NCBI RefSeq assembly: GCF_000347035.1
Contig: NZ_ANIJ01000032.1
Location: 248,001-312,000 of the forward strand
Length of the DNA stretch: 64,000 bases
Source: Leptospira sp. B5-022
GTDB taxonomy: Bacteria > Spirochaetota > Leptospiria > Leptospirales > Leptospiraceae
Reading direction: 5' to 3'
Under the pieces are notes generated by a model. That model was not told where the DNA came from. It did not search any database and was given only the letters and a program-made list of their open reading frames with translations. Both the position numbers and the translations under genes were made by a program. This document shows, one piece after another, positions 1 to 12,597 of the stretch. Position 1 is the stretch's first letter, and the number at the start of each line of letters is the position of its first letter.

Positions 1-1118
1 TTTCCGTAATATAATTCCTGGAAAGCGATATTGTTCATTCTACTTTCGGTGTGTTCATAACCGATAGAAAGACTACCTTCGTGGTTGGTCTTTGCGTCCT
101 TCAATTCCTGGGAGGTCACGCCCTTATCCACGAATAGCCTCAATTCTTCCAAGATCAGTTCCAAACTTTCCGCAAACCTTTCTTTGGAAGTGGAACAAAC
201 AATCGAATTGATCCCCACATCACGATACGAAGAAGGATAACTTGTGATATGATAACAAAGTCCTTTTTCTTCCCGAACTTTTTGGAATAAACGAGAAGAC
301 ATTCCCCCGCCTAAAACATGCGTGAGAAGGGATAATCTTGTCGCATCATGAAAATTTCGAGGAAAACCTTCTCCGCCTAAAATGAAATAGGCTTGTTCCG
401 TCTCCTTATTCCCTTTGCGAAAATATCCGAACTCTTTTTTAGGAGTTTCGAATGTTCCTTCTTTTCCTTTTTTAACGGATTGAGAGAAGTATTTGGAGAC
501 TAGATCGAAGACGAACTCGGGCTCGTAATTTCCGGAAAGAGAAAGTATCATATTTTCCGGATGATAATAGGTCTCGTAAAATTTCCGAAGACTAGAAGGA
601 GTCACTCCTCGGATAGAAGTTTCCGTCCCGATAATATCTCTTCCTAAAGAATTTCCCGAAAATAGATTATTATAATAGAAATCGTGAATCGCGTCTTCCG
701 GAGAATCTTCATAACCTTTCATTTCTTCCAAGACAACTTCCGCTTCGGTACGGATGTCCTGGTCCCTGAACAAAGGACGGAACATCATCTCCGAAAGTAA
801 TTCCAATCCTAATTCCAGATCTCTGGAAGCTAAGGTTGCATGAAAGTAAGTGTATTCTCTAGAAGTGGCTGCGTTTGAATAAGCGCCTACTCTTTCCCAA
901 TCTTCCGCTTGTTGTTTTGCGGTCCGCTTTTCCGTGTCTTTGAAAAGCATATGTTCCAAGAAATGACAGTAACCTGCAGTTTCCAAAGTTTCTGATCTGG
1001 AGCCTACTTTTACGTACACTCCCATAGACACGCTTACCGAATAAGGAGCTCTTTGGAACAGAACAGTAAGTCCGTTCCCTAATTTTATTTTATGATTTTT
1101 TTCTTCTAGAAAAACCAA
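1..1118 (-). CDS. M16 family zinc metallopeptidase, C-terminus outside window
   Basis: This reading frame runs off the left edge, so about 372 N-terminal residues are visible. The inverted zinc motif HFLEH is at residues 52-56: His52 and His56 bind zinc and Glu55 is the catalytic base in the M16 (pitrilysin / mitochondrial processing peptidase-like) family. A second family hallmark, GGGMSSRLFQ followed by VREEKGLCY, lies near residues 275-300, in the start of the second M16 domain. No signal peptide is visible, so it is probably cytoplasmic. The chosen start is a TTG at 1118; a TAG closes the frame upstream and no ATG fits before the conserved N-terminal strand. The gene follows pnp with a 42-nt gap that contains a perfect hairpin. 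Family assignment is secure; the substrate is unknown. Confidence 0.9.
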   Translation of the reverse strand, partial: MVFLEEKNHKIKLGNGLTVLFQRAPYSVSVSMGVYVKVGSRSETLETAGYCHFLEHMLFKDTEKRTAKQQAEDWERVGAYSNAATSREYTYFHATLASRDLELGLELLSEMMFRPLFRDQDIRTEAEVVLEEMKGYEDSPEDAIHDFYYNNLFSGNSLGRDIIGTETSIRGVTPSSLRKFYETYYHPENMILSLSGNYEPEFVFDLVSKYFSQSVKKGKEGTFETPKKEFGYFRKGNKETEQAYFILGGEGFPRNFHDATRLSLLTHVLGGGMSSRLFQKVREEKGLCYHITSYPSSYRDVGINSIVCSTSKERFAESLELILEELRLFVDKGVTSQELKDAKTNHEGSLSIGYEHTESRMNNIAFQELYYG

Positions 1119-1126
1119 TGTACTAC

Positions 1127-1147
1127 CCGGCGAAAAAATTTCGCCGG
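1127..1147. other. Perfect 9-bp hairpin between pnp and the M16 peptidase gene
   Basis: The arms CCGGCGAAA (1127-1135) and TTTCGCCGG (1139-1147) are perfectly complementary with a 3-nt spacer. The hairpin lies between the pnp stop and the TTG start of the peptidase on the minus strand. No long U-tract follows, so it is not a standard intrinsic terminator. It could be an RNase processing or stabilising stem, or it could restrict the peptidase ribosome-binding site. The structure is seen directly; its role is inference. Confidence 0.5.
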
Positions 1148-1160
1148 TCTAATTCGTTTT

Positions 1161-3248
<2,088 letters not shown>

Positions 3249-3259
3249 GAACGGACCCC

Positions 3260-3526
3260 TTACTTGCGGAGTCCGAGAGTTTCAATTAGCTTTTTGTAAC
3301 GTTCTAGATCTTGGCGTTTTAGATATTCCAATAATTTTTTACGTTTGCTTACTAATTTAAGAAGGCCTGTTTTAGAATGAAAATCTTTCTTATGAGTTTT
3401 AAAATGCTCGTTCAGATCTTTAATTTGAGCATCTAGGAGGGCGACTTGAACTTCCGTTGAACCGGTGTCCCCCTTTCCTTTTGCAAATGTGGAAATAATT
3501 TGCTGCTTTTGTTCCGTAGTTACCAT
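3260..3526 (-). CDS. rpsO: 30S ribosomal protein S15
   Basis: An 88-aa protein matching S15 over its whole length, including [11 protein letters not shown] and the central segment [20 protein letters not shown] that contacts 16S rRNA helices 20-22. S15 is a primary binder of the central domain of the small subunit. It sits between truB and pnp in the conserved order. The 51-nt gap from truB contains a GC-rich palindrome (3556-3569); in several bacteria S15 represses its own mRNA through a structured leader, so this gap could be such a leader (inference). The Shine-Dalgarno match before the ATG is weak (AGG at about 12 nt). Confidence 0.98.
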   Translation of the reverse strand: MVTTEQKQQIISTFAKGKGDTGSTEVQVALLDAQIKDLNEHFKTHKKDFHSKTGLLKLVSKRKKLLEYLKRQDLERYKKLIETLGLRK

Positions 3527-3555
3527 AGTTTGATTGTACCTGTTGCCAATTTTCG

Positions 3556-3569
3556 GGGGCCTAGGCCCC
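3556..3569. promoter_or_regulatory. GC palindrome in the truB-rpsO gap, possible rpsO leader element
   Basis: GGGGCCTAGGCCCC is a perfect 14-bp palindrome, able to form a GGGGC/GCCCC stem with a CTAG loop in the RNA, about 30 nt upstream of the rpsO start. No U-run follows on the minus strand, so termination is unlikely. S15 autoregulation at leader structures is established in other bacteria; here it is only suggested by position. Confidence 0.35.
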
Positions 3570-3577
3570 TGTCCAAG

Positions 3578-4504
3578 CTAAATTTTCGAAAAGACCTTCA
3601 AATATTTATAGGAAAGGCTGCCAGGCAGACCTTCCCTTCTGCAATATGCCAAAATCTCTCCCTCAGGAGAGGTGAGTAGGAACTCCTGGGCCGGGATCCA
3701 GTCCAATTTGATCTTTTTTCCATGAAAAACGTCTTTTACTTCGGTGCTTGGGATTTCAACCGAGGGAATGTCCAGGATCTCTTCCGGGGGGTGGATGATC
3801 GCTTTCCCGAGCAATAACGCTTCGTAGGTATCCGCTTGCTCTAACTTCAGTTTTCCCACTTTGGTTCGGTTCAAGGATTTGAGGCACATCGGAATCCCAG
3901 CTACTTCTCCGATATCCATCACAAGCTTTCGGATATACGTCCCGCCCGAAACCCTGGCCCTCAATTTGAAACCTTCCGGGCAAAAGTCTCCCGCTTCGAA
4001 TTCGAATATTTTGATCTTACGAATGCTTGGTGGAACTGAAATTCCTTCTCTAAACAATTTAGCCCTTCTCTGTCCCTGAACCTTAAGTGCGGAAACCTCG
4101 GGTGCAATCTGTTCTTCCCAACTGCACACCTTGGAAAGTATTTCTTCCAACTTGGGCATGGATTCTTGGTACCATTTTTGGATCTTAGAAGTTTCCCAAT
4201 CCTCGACTACCAGACCTTCTCGATCACCAGAGTCGGTGGAAAAGCCGAACTGCACATCTGCCTCATACTCTTTGTCTTTCCCTAAAAATACTTGGGAGAA
4301 GCTAGTAGAAGTTCCGACAGGTAGTACCATTAAACCGGAGGCTGCCTTGTCTAAGGTTCCGGTATGACCTATTTTCCTTAGTCCAAGAGTCTTTTTGGCT
4401 TTTAAAACCAGATCGGAAGAAGTCATTCCAACCGGTTTATCCAAGAGAAGAAATCCGAATTCAGTCCGGATTTGTTGGTTTTCTCGTAAGTCGGAGGGAT
4501 TCAT
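3578..4504 (-). CDS. truB: tRNA pseudouridine(55) synthase TruB
   Basis: Makes pseudouridine 55 in the T-loop of tRNAs. The N-terminal motif LLLDKPVGMTSSD and the catalytic motif GHTGTLDKAASG are clear; Asp52 is the expected nucleophile. The motif is slightly divergent from the common GHTGTLDPLATG. The second conserved block VSGGTYIRKLVMDIG is also present. At 308 aa it is of normal size, with a PUA-like C-terminal part. The start ATG lies inside rbfA, giving a 44-nt overlap, so translation is probably coupled. A later start would cut the conserved strand, so the overlap appears real. Part of the rimP-to-pnp operon. Confidence 0.97.
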   Translation of the reverse strand: MNPSDLRENQQIRTEFGFLLLDKPVGMTSSDLVLKAKKTLGLRKIGHTGTLDKAASGLMVLPVGTSTSFSQVFLGKDKEYEADVQFGFSTDSGDREGLVVEDWETSKIQKWYQESMPKLEEILSKVCSWEEQIAPEVSALKVQGQRRAKLFREGISVPPSIRKIKIFEFEAGDFCPEGFKLRARVSGGTYIRKLVMDIGEVAGIPMCLKSLNRTKVGKLKLEQADTYEALLLGKAIIHPPEEILDIPSVEIPSTEVKDVFHGKKIKLDWIPAQEFLLTSPEGEILAYCRREGLPGSLSYKYLKVFSKI

Positions 4505-4814
4505 CTAAACCTTGGATATATTCTTCGTCCCAAACAAAACTCATCCTGGGTGTGACTCTAAGATTGAGTTTTGTGGAAAGAGTAGCGGCAAATTTACCCG
4601 AGGCACTATTTAAGCCGGCGAGTAATTTTTCCTTCTTTTTGTCCGTGCAGATAGCGGTAACGTATACTTTCAGATTTTTGGAATCGTCCGAGAGTTCCGA
4701 TCTATGAACGGAAACCATGTGGACCCTGGGGTCCTTGACTTTTCCGGCCAGGATCATCATGGCGACGGTTCGAACCGTCTCCGCTTCGATTTTCCTTTTA
4801 CGGATCGGATTCAC
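4461..4814 (-). CDS. rbfA: Ribosome-binding factor A
   Basis: A 117-aa KH-fold protein that helps mature the 30S subunit and 16S rRNA 5' end. The N-terminus MNPIRKRKIEAETVRTVA, the block KDPRVHMVSVHRSELSDD and the C-terminal LRVTPRMSFVWDEEY are typical of RbfA. The start codon is GTG at 4814, 7 nt after the infB stop codon. The 3' end overlaps truB by 44 nt. It sits at its standard place between infB and truB. Confidence 0.95.
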   Translation of the reverse strand: MNPIRKRKIEAETVRTVAMMILAGKVKDPRVHMVSVHRSELSDDSKNLKVYVTAICTDKKKEKLLAGLNSASGKFAATLSTKLNLRVTPRMSFVWDEEYIQGLDESLRLTRKPTNPD

Positions 4815-4821
4815 TCTAACA

Positions 4822-7752
4822 CTACTCCAGCTTCCGTTTTACTACTGTGACAGTATAAGCTTCGATCGTATCGCCGACTTTGAAGTCGTTGTAGTTCTCC
4901 AACTGGATACCACATTCGAAATTGTTCACCACTTCGTTTACTTCGTCTTTGAATCTTCGAAGAGACTTGAGTTTTCCGTCGAATACTTGAACTCCGTCGC
5001 TGATCACACGGATACCGGAAGCTTTCGTGATCTTTCTGGAAGTAACCATACAACCCGCGATATTTCCGATCTTGGAAACCTTGAAAACTTCTCTGATCTC
5101 TGCGGTTCCGATAACTTCTTCGATCCTTTCCGGTTCGAGAAGTCCTTCCATCGCCATTTTGATCTCGTCCACAACTTGGTAGATGATGCTGTAATACTTG
5201 ATCTGAACGCCTTCTTTTTCGGCGAGTGCGATCGTTTTCGGATTCGCACGAACATGGAATCCTATGATGATCGCATTGGATGCAGATGCAAGCATCACAT
5301 CCATATCGACGATAGCTCCCGCACCGGACTGAATTACGTTCAGTTTTACATCCGAAGTGGAAAGTTTTTCCAGAGCTTCCTTGATCGCTTCCGCGGAACC
5401 GCGAACGTCCGCTTTGATGATAACTTTCAGTTCTTTTAATGCACCCTGTTTGATGAACTCGTTCATGTTTTCCAGTGTGACTTTGGAACCTGTAGCTCCT
5501 GCGTTTCCGATCCTTTCAAATTCGATACGGTGTTGAGAGATATTTCTCGCTTCTTTCTCGTCTTCTACGGAGTCGAAAGGTGCTCCCGCATCGGGCACTC
5601 CGTCAAGTCCGGTTACCTGCACTGGGAAAGCAGGTCCTGCTTCCTTGATCAGATGACCGTAATCGTCATACATCGCGCGAACCCTACCGGAGAATACCCC
5701 GGCTACGAATGGATCTCCCACTCTCAGTGTTCCGTTTTGGATCAGAACTGTCGCAACCGCTCCGCGGCCCGGATCCAGTTTTGCTTCAACGATTGTACCT
5801 TTAGCTCTACGTTTAGGGTTAGCTTTCAGATCCAGAACTTCCGCTTGTAGAAGCACTGACTCTAAAAGTTTATCGATCCCGATATTTTCCTTCGCGGAGA
5901 TCTTACAATACATCGTATCCCCGCCCCATTCTTCCGATTGGAGTCCGTGGTTTGCCAGTTCCTGCATGATCTTGTCCGGATTTGCAGTAGGTAGATCCAC
6001 TTTATTGATCGCAACTATGATAGGGACTTTTGCATCTTTTGCATGAGATAATGCTTCCAAAGTTTGGGGCATTACTCCGTCATCCGCAGCAACTACCAGG
6101 ATTACTATATCCGTAACCTTGGCTCCCCTTGCTCTCATAGAAGTAAACGCTTCGTGACCAGGAGTATCCAAGAAGGTGATTTCCCCTCTGGAAGTTTTTA
6201 CCTGGTAAGCGCCGATATGTTGTGTAATTCCACCCGACTCGGTATCGATGACCGAAGACTTACGGATGGTATCCAATAGTTTGGTCTTACCATGGTCAAC
6301 GTGACCCATGATGGTAACGACCGGAGGTCTATGGATATAATCTTCCGGGCTGTCTTTTTCTTCGTCGATTAGGGTTTCTTCATATAGAGAAACTACTTTT
6401 ACCTTACAACCGTATTCGTCTGCGAGAATAGAAGCCGTTTCCGCATCGATGATATTATTGATGGTCACCATCATACCCATTTTCATGAGTTTTCCGATAA
6501 CATCTCCCGGCTTAAGATTCATTTTCTTAGCCAGTTCTCCTACTTGGACATTCTCCAAAAGAGTTATCTCTTTCGGTACGGATACGCCGGTAGGTCCGCT
6601 TACTTTAGGTTTTCTGAATGTTTGTCGGAAGAATTTAGAATTTTCAGAACCGTCCTGTCCATCCGGTCTTCCGCCTTTATCTTTATCATTGCGTTTTTTG
6701 CCTGAAGGAACTCCTCTTCCTCCCTCAACAGGTCCTAAACCTGGAGGTGGGGCTCCTGCACCAGGACCACCTCTAAATCCGCCACCCTGGCCGCCTGGAC
6801 CACCACGGAATCCACCGCCTGGACCACCTTGGCCACCGCGATAACCACCACCGCCTGGACCACCCTGGCCCCCGCGATAACCACCACCGCCTTGACCGCC
6901 TTGGCCTCCACGATAACCGCCACCGCCTTGACCACCCTGGCCCCCGCGATAACCGCCGCCGCCTTGGCCACCTTGGTATCCACTACCTTGACCACCCTGG
7001 CCCCCGCGATAACCGCCGCCGCCTTGACCACCTTGGTATCCACTACCTTGGCCGCCCTGGCCTCCACGATAACCGCCGCCGCCTTGACCACCTTGGTATC
7101 CACTACCTTGGCCGCCTTGGCCTCCACGATAACCACCACCGCCTTCGCGATTCTGACCACCTTGATAACCGCCACCCTGGCCGCCACGATATCCACCACC
7201 GCCGCCGCCTTCTCGGTTTTGGTATCCGCCACCTTCGCGATTCTGGCCACCTTGGTAACCACCACCCTGGCCGCCGCGATATCCACCGCCGCCGCCTTCT
7301 CGGTTTTGGTATCCGCCACCTTCGGGGCGATTGCCTCGATAATTACCGCTCGATTCTCCAGACTCTCTGTTCTGATTGGAATAAGTCGGTCTTTGGTTCG
7401 GACGAGATACTATAATATTATTGTCTTCTCTTTGGAAAGGAGTTCTACCTTCTCCTAATATATGTTCCGGAGGAGCAGATCTTGGAACCGGAGGTTCTTG
7501 TCGAGTGCTTGGTTCTGGAAAGAGAGGTTCTTTTTTAGGAGGATTAGGATTAGATTTCGGGGCACTTGGACCGGAAGAAGCCGCAGCGGCCGGTTTACCC
7601 GAAGCCGGTTCGATGGGAGCTTCTTTCTTTGCAGAGGCAGAAGGTGTCTTCTCATCCGGCTTCTTCTTGATAACCAGCTTCTTCTTCTTACTTGCGTCGG
7701 TAGAAGCAGTACCCTGGAGCTTTTCCTTGATTGATTTATTCTTTTCTTCCAT
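4822..7752 (-). CDS. infB: Translation initiation factor IF-2 with RGG-repeat N-terminal region
   Basis: GTPase that delivers initiator fMet-tRNA to the 30S subunit and promotes subunit joining; 976 aa. The G domain begins near residue 481 with GHVDHGKT (G1), followed by DTPGHEA (G3), NKVD (G4) and SAKENIG. An IF2_N-type module lies at about 390-455. The first 130 residues are Lys/Pro/Ala-rich. Residues of about 136-340 are almost only Gly, Arg, Tyr and Gln ([13 protein letters not shown] units) and are encoded by tandem 36-bp and 60-bp repeats. Such a long RGG-type segment is unusual for IF-2 and suggests an unstructured RNA-binding tail (inference). The ATG start is clear. It lies between nusA and rbfA. 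Confidence 0.97.
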   Translation of the reverse strand: MEEKNKSIKEKLQGTASTDASKKKKLVIKKKPDEKTPSASAKKEAPIEPASGKPAAAASSGPSAPKSNPNPPKKEPLFPEPSTRQEPPVPRSAPPEHILGEGRTPFQREDNNIIVSRPNQRPTYSNQNRESGESSGNYRGNRPEGGGYQNREGGGGGYRGGQGGGYQGGQNREGGGYQNREGGGGGGYRGGQGGGYQGGQNREGGGGYRGGQGGQGSGYQGGQGGGGYRGGQGGQGSGYQGGQGGGGYRGGQGGQGSGYQGGQGGGGYRGGQGGQGGGGYRGGQGGQGGGGYRGGQGGPGGGGYRGGQGGPGGGFRGGPGGQGGGFRGGPGAGAPPPGLGPVEGGRGVPSGKKRNDKDKGGRPDGQDGSENSKFFRQTFRKPKVSGPTGVSVPKEITLLENVQVGELAKKMNLKPGDVIGKLMKMGMMVTINNIIDAETASILADEYGCKVKVVSLYEETLIDEEKDSPEDYIHRPPVVTIMGHVDHGKTKLLDTIRKSSVIDTESGGITQHIGAYQVKTSRGEITFLDTPGHEAFTSMRARGAKVTDIVILVVAADDGVMPQTLEALSHAKDAKVPIIVAINKVDLPTANPDKIMQELANHGLQSEEWGGDTMYCKISAKENIGIDKLLESVLLQAEVLDLKANPKRRAKGTIVEAKLDPGRGAVATVLIQNGTLRVGDPFVAGVFSGRVRAMYDDYGHLIKEAGPAFPVQVTGLDGVPDAGAPFDSVEDEKEARNISQHRIEFERIGNAGATGSKVTLENMNEFIKQGALKELKVIIKADVRGSAEAIKEALEKLSTSDVKLNVIQSGAGAIVDMDVMLASASNAIIIGFHVRANPKTIALAEKEGVQIKYYSIIYQVVDEIKMAMEGLLEPERIEEVIGTAEIREVFKVSKIGNIAGCMVTSRKITKASGIRVISDGVQVFDGKLKSLRRFKDEVNEVVNNFECGIQLENYNDFKVGDTIEAYTVTVVKRKLE
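6735..7345 (-). repeat. In-frame tandem repeats within infB (36-bp and 60-bp units)
   Basis: Read on the plus strand, the mark CGATAACC recurs every 36 bp (near 6841, 6877, 6913, 6949), a 12-residue period. It is followed by three near-identical 60-bp units at 6961-7020, 7021-7080 and 7081-7140, a 20-residue period. A longer 87-bp unit containing TCTCGGTTTTGG recurs at 7211 and 7298. All periods are multiples of three, so copy-number change would not shift the frame. Units differ by a few silent changes, which points to expansion and drift. This is a coding minisatellite, not a CRISPR array. Confidence 0.9.
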
Positions 7753-7821
7753 ATAATGTCCTGGTCAAGTACGGGATGTACTGAAAACGGGTCTTAAAGC
7801 CCTACCCTCAAATTGAGGAGA

Positions 7822-9192
<1,371 letters not shown>

Positions 9193-9194
9193 AA

Positions 9195-9683
<489 letters not shown>

Positions 9684-9693
9684 GCCGGCCTTA

Positions 9694-9769
9694 CAGAGAG
9701 TCTCTGAACCGCTTCGTTTTGCCTCAAAAAAGAGGAAAATACAACCTACAAAAGTTCGGATCATCCGAA
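9694..9769. promoter_or_regulatory. Two small palindromes in the rimP leader
   Basis: CAGAGA-G-TCTCTG (9694-9706) lies directly upstream of the rimP Shine-Dalgarno region on the minus strand. TTCGGAT-C-ATCCGAA (9755-9769) has A-rich sequence on one side and a T5 run on the other. They are in the divergent 250-bp gap between rimP and the plus-strand lipoprotein gene, where the promoter of the nusA-infB operon must lie. I could not identify a convincing -35/-10 pair for that operon. Regulatory roles are inference. Confidence 0.3.
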
Positions 9770-9935
9770 TTTTTCAGGCTTCCCATACAAATTCAATGGG
9801 TGGTTCCCGATACCAATTCAAAATATTTTTACCTTACCCTAGTGTAAAGTAAAAAATAACCTCACTTCCGAGCCATCCTCTTGTTACGAGCGAAATTGCT
9901 TGTTTTCTTATACTAAAAAGAAGGATGGTAACGAA

Positions 9936-11135
9936 ATGTCCCGGGCAAACCGAAAAAAGGCTCGGGTTTTTATAAGAACCATGCAAAATTCCTCCACTTC
10001 CAAGATCGGGACCTCATCTGTCCGCAAATACCTTTCCTTTTTCTTATGTTCTATCTTAGTGATAGGGGCTTGTTCCAAATTCCGAGTGGATGATTACAAT
10101 CCATATCTATATGGAAGAGTTAAATTAGGGAAAGATCTAAAAGAATTACAAGTGAGTATAGTCAATCGGGTTCCGACGAACGTTCCGAACCAAGTAGCTG
10201 TCGCTTCCGGAGTAATTTACGTTCCGGACTTCGAACAATCTTTGATCAAAGCATTCAACTCCGACGGTGATCTCAAGTTTGTGATCGGTAATTCCAAAGA
10301 AAAACAGGACAAGGTCAAAAATTTCAATGTCAAATTAGGAAGGATCGGTTTAGTTACCGTTTCCGACAACGATGATATCTATGTTCAGTCCAGAGTTTCC
10401 AAAGAAGATGCAAAGTCGGACAAAGTAGCTGAGAATATTTACGCTAAAAAATCCGGAGAATTCCGCACGGACGCGGAAGAAGCCATTCCTTCCGTGATAT
10501 TAAAAATAAACGATTCCGGAAAACTTTCTCAAACGATCTATGCGGACGGTACGGGAGGTTCTATTCCTTTCGGATATGTGGAAAGAATGGAAGCCGGAAA
10601 TAACGATCTATTATTCGTATTTCATAGACACAACGGAGCGATGAGGCTTAGCGTTTTTGACGAGTTAGGAAAATTAAAACAAAAGGTAGAAGGTATCGAT
10701 TTCAAAGATTCTCTAAATCAAGGAGAGGCTTACACTTGGTATGTGGATTCATTCTTTTCGCATCCTGATGGAGAATATATACTCGGTTCCTTTAGTTTTT
10801 ACGAAACCAAATCCGGAAGATTCAAAAATCGAAAGATCCTAAAATACGAACTTAAAGACAAGAGGATCACTCCGATAAAAGAGATCCAAGATCCGTCCGA
10901 AACGTTATACTGGGTCCTAAACAACGATAATTTTTTTATCTGGGAAACGGAAGTGGAAGAAGGAAATTCCATCCGGCTCCAAGTACATGACGAGGACGGG
11001 AACCATGTGAATAATATCCGCCTAAACTATCCTCCTCCTCGCGGACTTTGGAGAGAAACTTGGATGGATACGAACGATGAAATCTATTCCATGAAGATCA
11101 GATCCGGTTATTTAGAGATCCATAAATGGAAATAA
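9936..11135 (+). CDS. LIC_12708-like lipoprotein
   Basis: Exported lipoprotein of about 400 aa. The N-terminus has basic residues, a hydrophobic stretch YLSFFLCSILVIG and then a Cys, a short spirochete-type lipobox (VIGAC). The mature part is beta-rich with repeated motifs such as VIYVPDFEQS and VSDNDDIYVQS, resembling a beta-propeller of 6-bladed NHL type (inference). Position next to rimP matches the Leptospira family named LIC_12708, known only as conserved. Start: ATG at 9936 has AAGGATGG upstream and a TATACT box at 9909; an ATG at 9981 would also leave a normal signal peptide. It runs with the nnr gene 1 nt downstream, forming an operon. Confidence 0.75.
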   Translation: MSRANRKKARVFIRTMQNSSTSKIGTSSVRKYLSFFLCSILVIGACSKFRVDDYNPYLYGRVKLGKDLKELQVSIVNRVPTNVPNQVAVASGVIYVPDFEQSLIKAFNSDGDLKFVIGNSKEKQDKVKNFNVKLGRIGLVTVSDNDDIYVQSRVSKEDAKSDKVAENIYAKKSGEFRTDAEEAIPSVILKINDSGKLSQTIYADGTGGSIPFGYVERMEAGNNDLLFVFHRHNGAMRLSVFDELGKLKQKVEGIDFKDSLNQGEAYTWYVDSFFSHPDGEYILGSFSFYETKSGRFKNRKILKYELKDKRITPIKEIQDPSETLYWVLNNDNFFIWETEVEEGNSIRLQVHDEDGNHVNNIRLNYPPPRGLWRETWMDTNDEIYSMKIRSGYLEIHKWK

Positions 11136-11136
11136 A

Positions 11137-12597
11137 ATGAACGGATCTCCTAATTTCCAGGTATTATTTAACGAAGAAGAAGCAAAAATCCTAGATGAGC
11201 AAACCATCCGAGATAGAAACATTTCGGGGACTTCACTCATGGGATTTGCCGCACTTTCCATCTTCCAAACCTGGGAAAAAGTTTTTAGATCCGCAAAGAA
11301 GATCATTGTATTTTGCGGATCCGGAAATAACGGAGGAGATGGATACGCCTTAGCCCAATTCTTAAAGGCAGAAGACCTCGAAGTCGAGATTTATTCAAAA
11401 GAGGGCAATTTCTCCGAAGAAACAAAATATTATAAAAATCTAACAGAAGAACTGAAAATCCGAAATTTCCCTTTAAAAAAATTTAAAGCGGATCTCGTAA
11501 ATCCCGGAGAAGTATTAGTGGACTCCCTTTTAGGAACCGGATTTAAGGGCCCATTATCCGGAGAAATTTCTACCACAATTATCGAGATCCACTCTGCCAA
11601 AGAAAGATTAAAAGATTCTTTATTAATCGTAAGCGTAGATGCGGTTTCCGGCTATTCTCCGGATGAAAAAATCCCATTTGCCGCGGATATTTTAGCGGAA
11701 ATCGGATCACCTAAACTCAAAAACGTATTCTATCCTTTATCGAAAGAAAAAAAATCGTTTCATCCCATCGGGTTCTTGCGACAAAAATCCCTTACTTCCA
11801 AATATCTTTTACCAAGAGCGAAGAGAGAAGAGTTAGTATCTAAACTTTCCAGAGAAAAAGATTCCCATAAATATAAAAACGGCTCGGCAGTATTCGTAGG
11901 CGGATCCGAAGGAATGTCCGGAGCAATCCTATCCTCTGCGCTTGCATTCCAGGAATTGGGAGGCGGGATTTCCCAAATACTCACTCCGTCCGCGAATACT
12001 CTTACAAAAGTCCTGAAAAAAGATCCCTCCTTTATGGTCTCCCAATTGGAAACTTCTAAAAAATCTTCGGATTATCCGTTTGTCCAAAAAGCAAGTGTAG
12101 TATGTGTCGGGCCAGGGCTTGCCCCCGCCGATCTTCCTTCATTCTCTTTTTCGAAAGAAACAACCCTGGTGTTTGATGCGGGCGCATTCAAGTATTTGGA
12201 TGAAAAATATTTAGGTCCTAGCACAATACTCACTCCTCACTTAGGTGAATGGTCTTATATCATTGGAAAAAAATACCAAAGCCAATATTCGGCATTGGAA
12301 GATGCAAAAGTTTGGGCAAAGGAAAAAAGAACCTACCTACTTTTGAAAGGATCGGTTTCTATTCTTTTCACTCCCGAAGGAGACTCTTACTTCTGGGAAT
12401 TCCAAGAACCCAAACTGGCAGTTATGGGAACAGGAGATCTTCTTGTTGGAATTCTAACATTCTTCTTATCCAGAGGCGAAGATATAATAGAATCGGTCAG
12501 GTTATCTCAAAGCTTACTACTTTACTGCGCAGAATTGTGCAAAGGGTATCCTACTGCAGGTAGGATACGTAAGAAAATCCGAACGTTGATCGATTAA
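11137..12597 (+). CDS. nnr: Bifunctional NAD(P)HX epimerase/dehydratase
   Basis: Repairs hydrated NADH and NADPH. The N-terminal YjeF_N epimerase domain (about 1-215) shows the phosphate-binding motif GSGNNGGDGYALA. The C-terminal ADP-dependent dehydratase domain has a ribokinase-like fold, with AVFVGGSEGMSGA, ILTPHLGEW and the nucleotide-site motif MGTGDLLVGIL near residue 440. At 486 aa it matches the fused bacterial form. It starts 1 nt after the upstream lipoprotein stop. Its stop codon overlaps the stop of the convergent TonB-dependent receptor gene by 4 bp, leaving no room for a separate terminator. Confidence 0.93.
   Translation: MNGSPNFQVLFNEEEAKILDEQTIRDRNISGTSLMGFAALSIFQTWEKVFRSAKKIIVFCGSGNNGGDGYALAQFLKAEDLEVEIYSKEGNFSEETKYYKNLTEELKIRNFPLKKFKADLVNPGEVLVDSLLGTGFKGPLSGEISTTIIEIHSAKERLKDSLLIVSVDAVSGYSPDEKIPFAADILAEIGSPKLKNVFYPLSKEKKSFHPIGFLRQKSLTSKYLLPRAKREELVSKLSREKDSHKYKNGSAVFVGGSEGMSGAILSSALAFQELGGGISQILTPSANTLTKVLKKDPSFMVSQLETSKKSSDYPFVQKASVVCVGPGLAPADLPSFSFSKETTLVFDAGAFKYLDEKYLGPSTILTPHLGEWSYIIGKKYQSQYSALEDAKVWAKEKRTYLLLKGSVSILFTPEGDSYFWEFQEPKLAVMGTGDLLVGILTFFLSRGEDIIESVRLSQSLLLYCAELCKGYPTAGRIRKKIRTLID

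Noticed and set aside
4717..5439. 240-residue open frame antisense to infB and rbfA
   Set aside because: It mirrors the conserved IF-2 C-terminal domains in reverse and has no family resemblance or ribosome-binding site.
6841..7140. Regular 36-bp and 60-bp periodicity resembling a CRISPR array
   Set aside because: There are no unique spacers; units are contiguous, in frame and coding for Gly/Arg/Tyr repeats in infB.
6735..7458. Long Ala/Val/Thr-rich open frames in other frames across the infB repeats
   Set aside because: They are by-products of the GC-rich tandem repeats; their sequence is low-complexity and follows the repeat period, and infB reads through the whole segment with IF-2 domains downstream.
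9684..9764. Longer RimP starting at 9764
   Set aside because: The extra 27 residues are hydrophobic and Cys/Phe-rich and are not part of the RimP domain; the GTG at 9683 has a proper ribosome-binding site.
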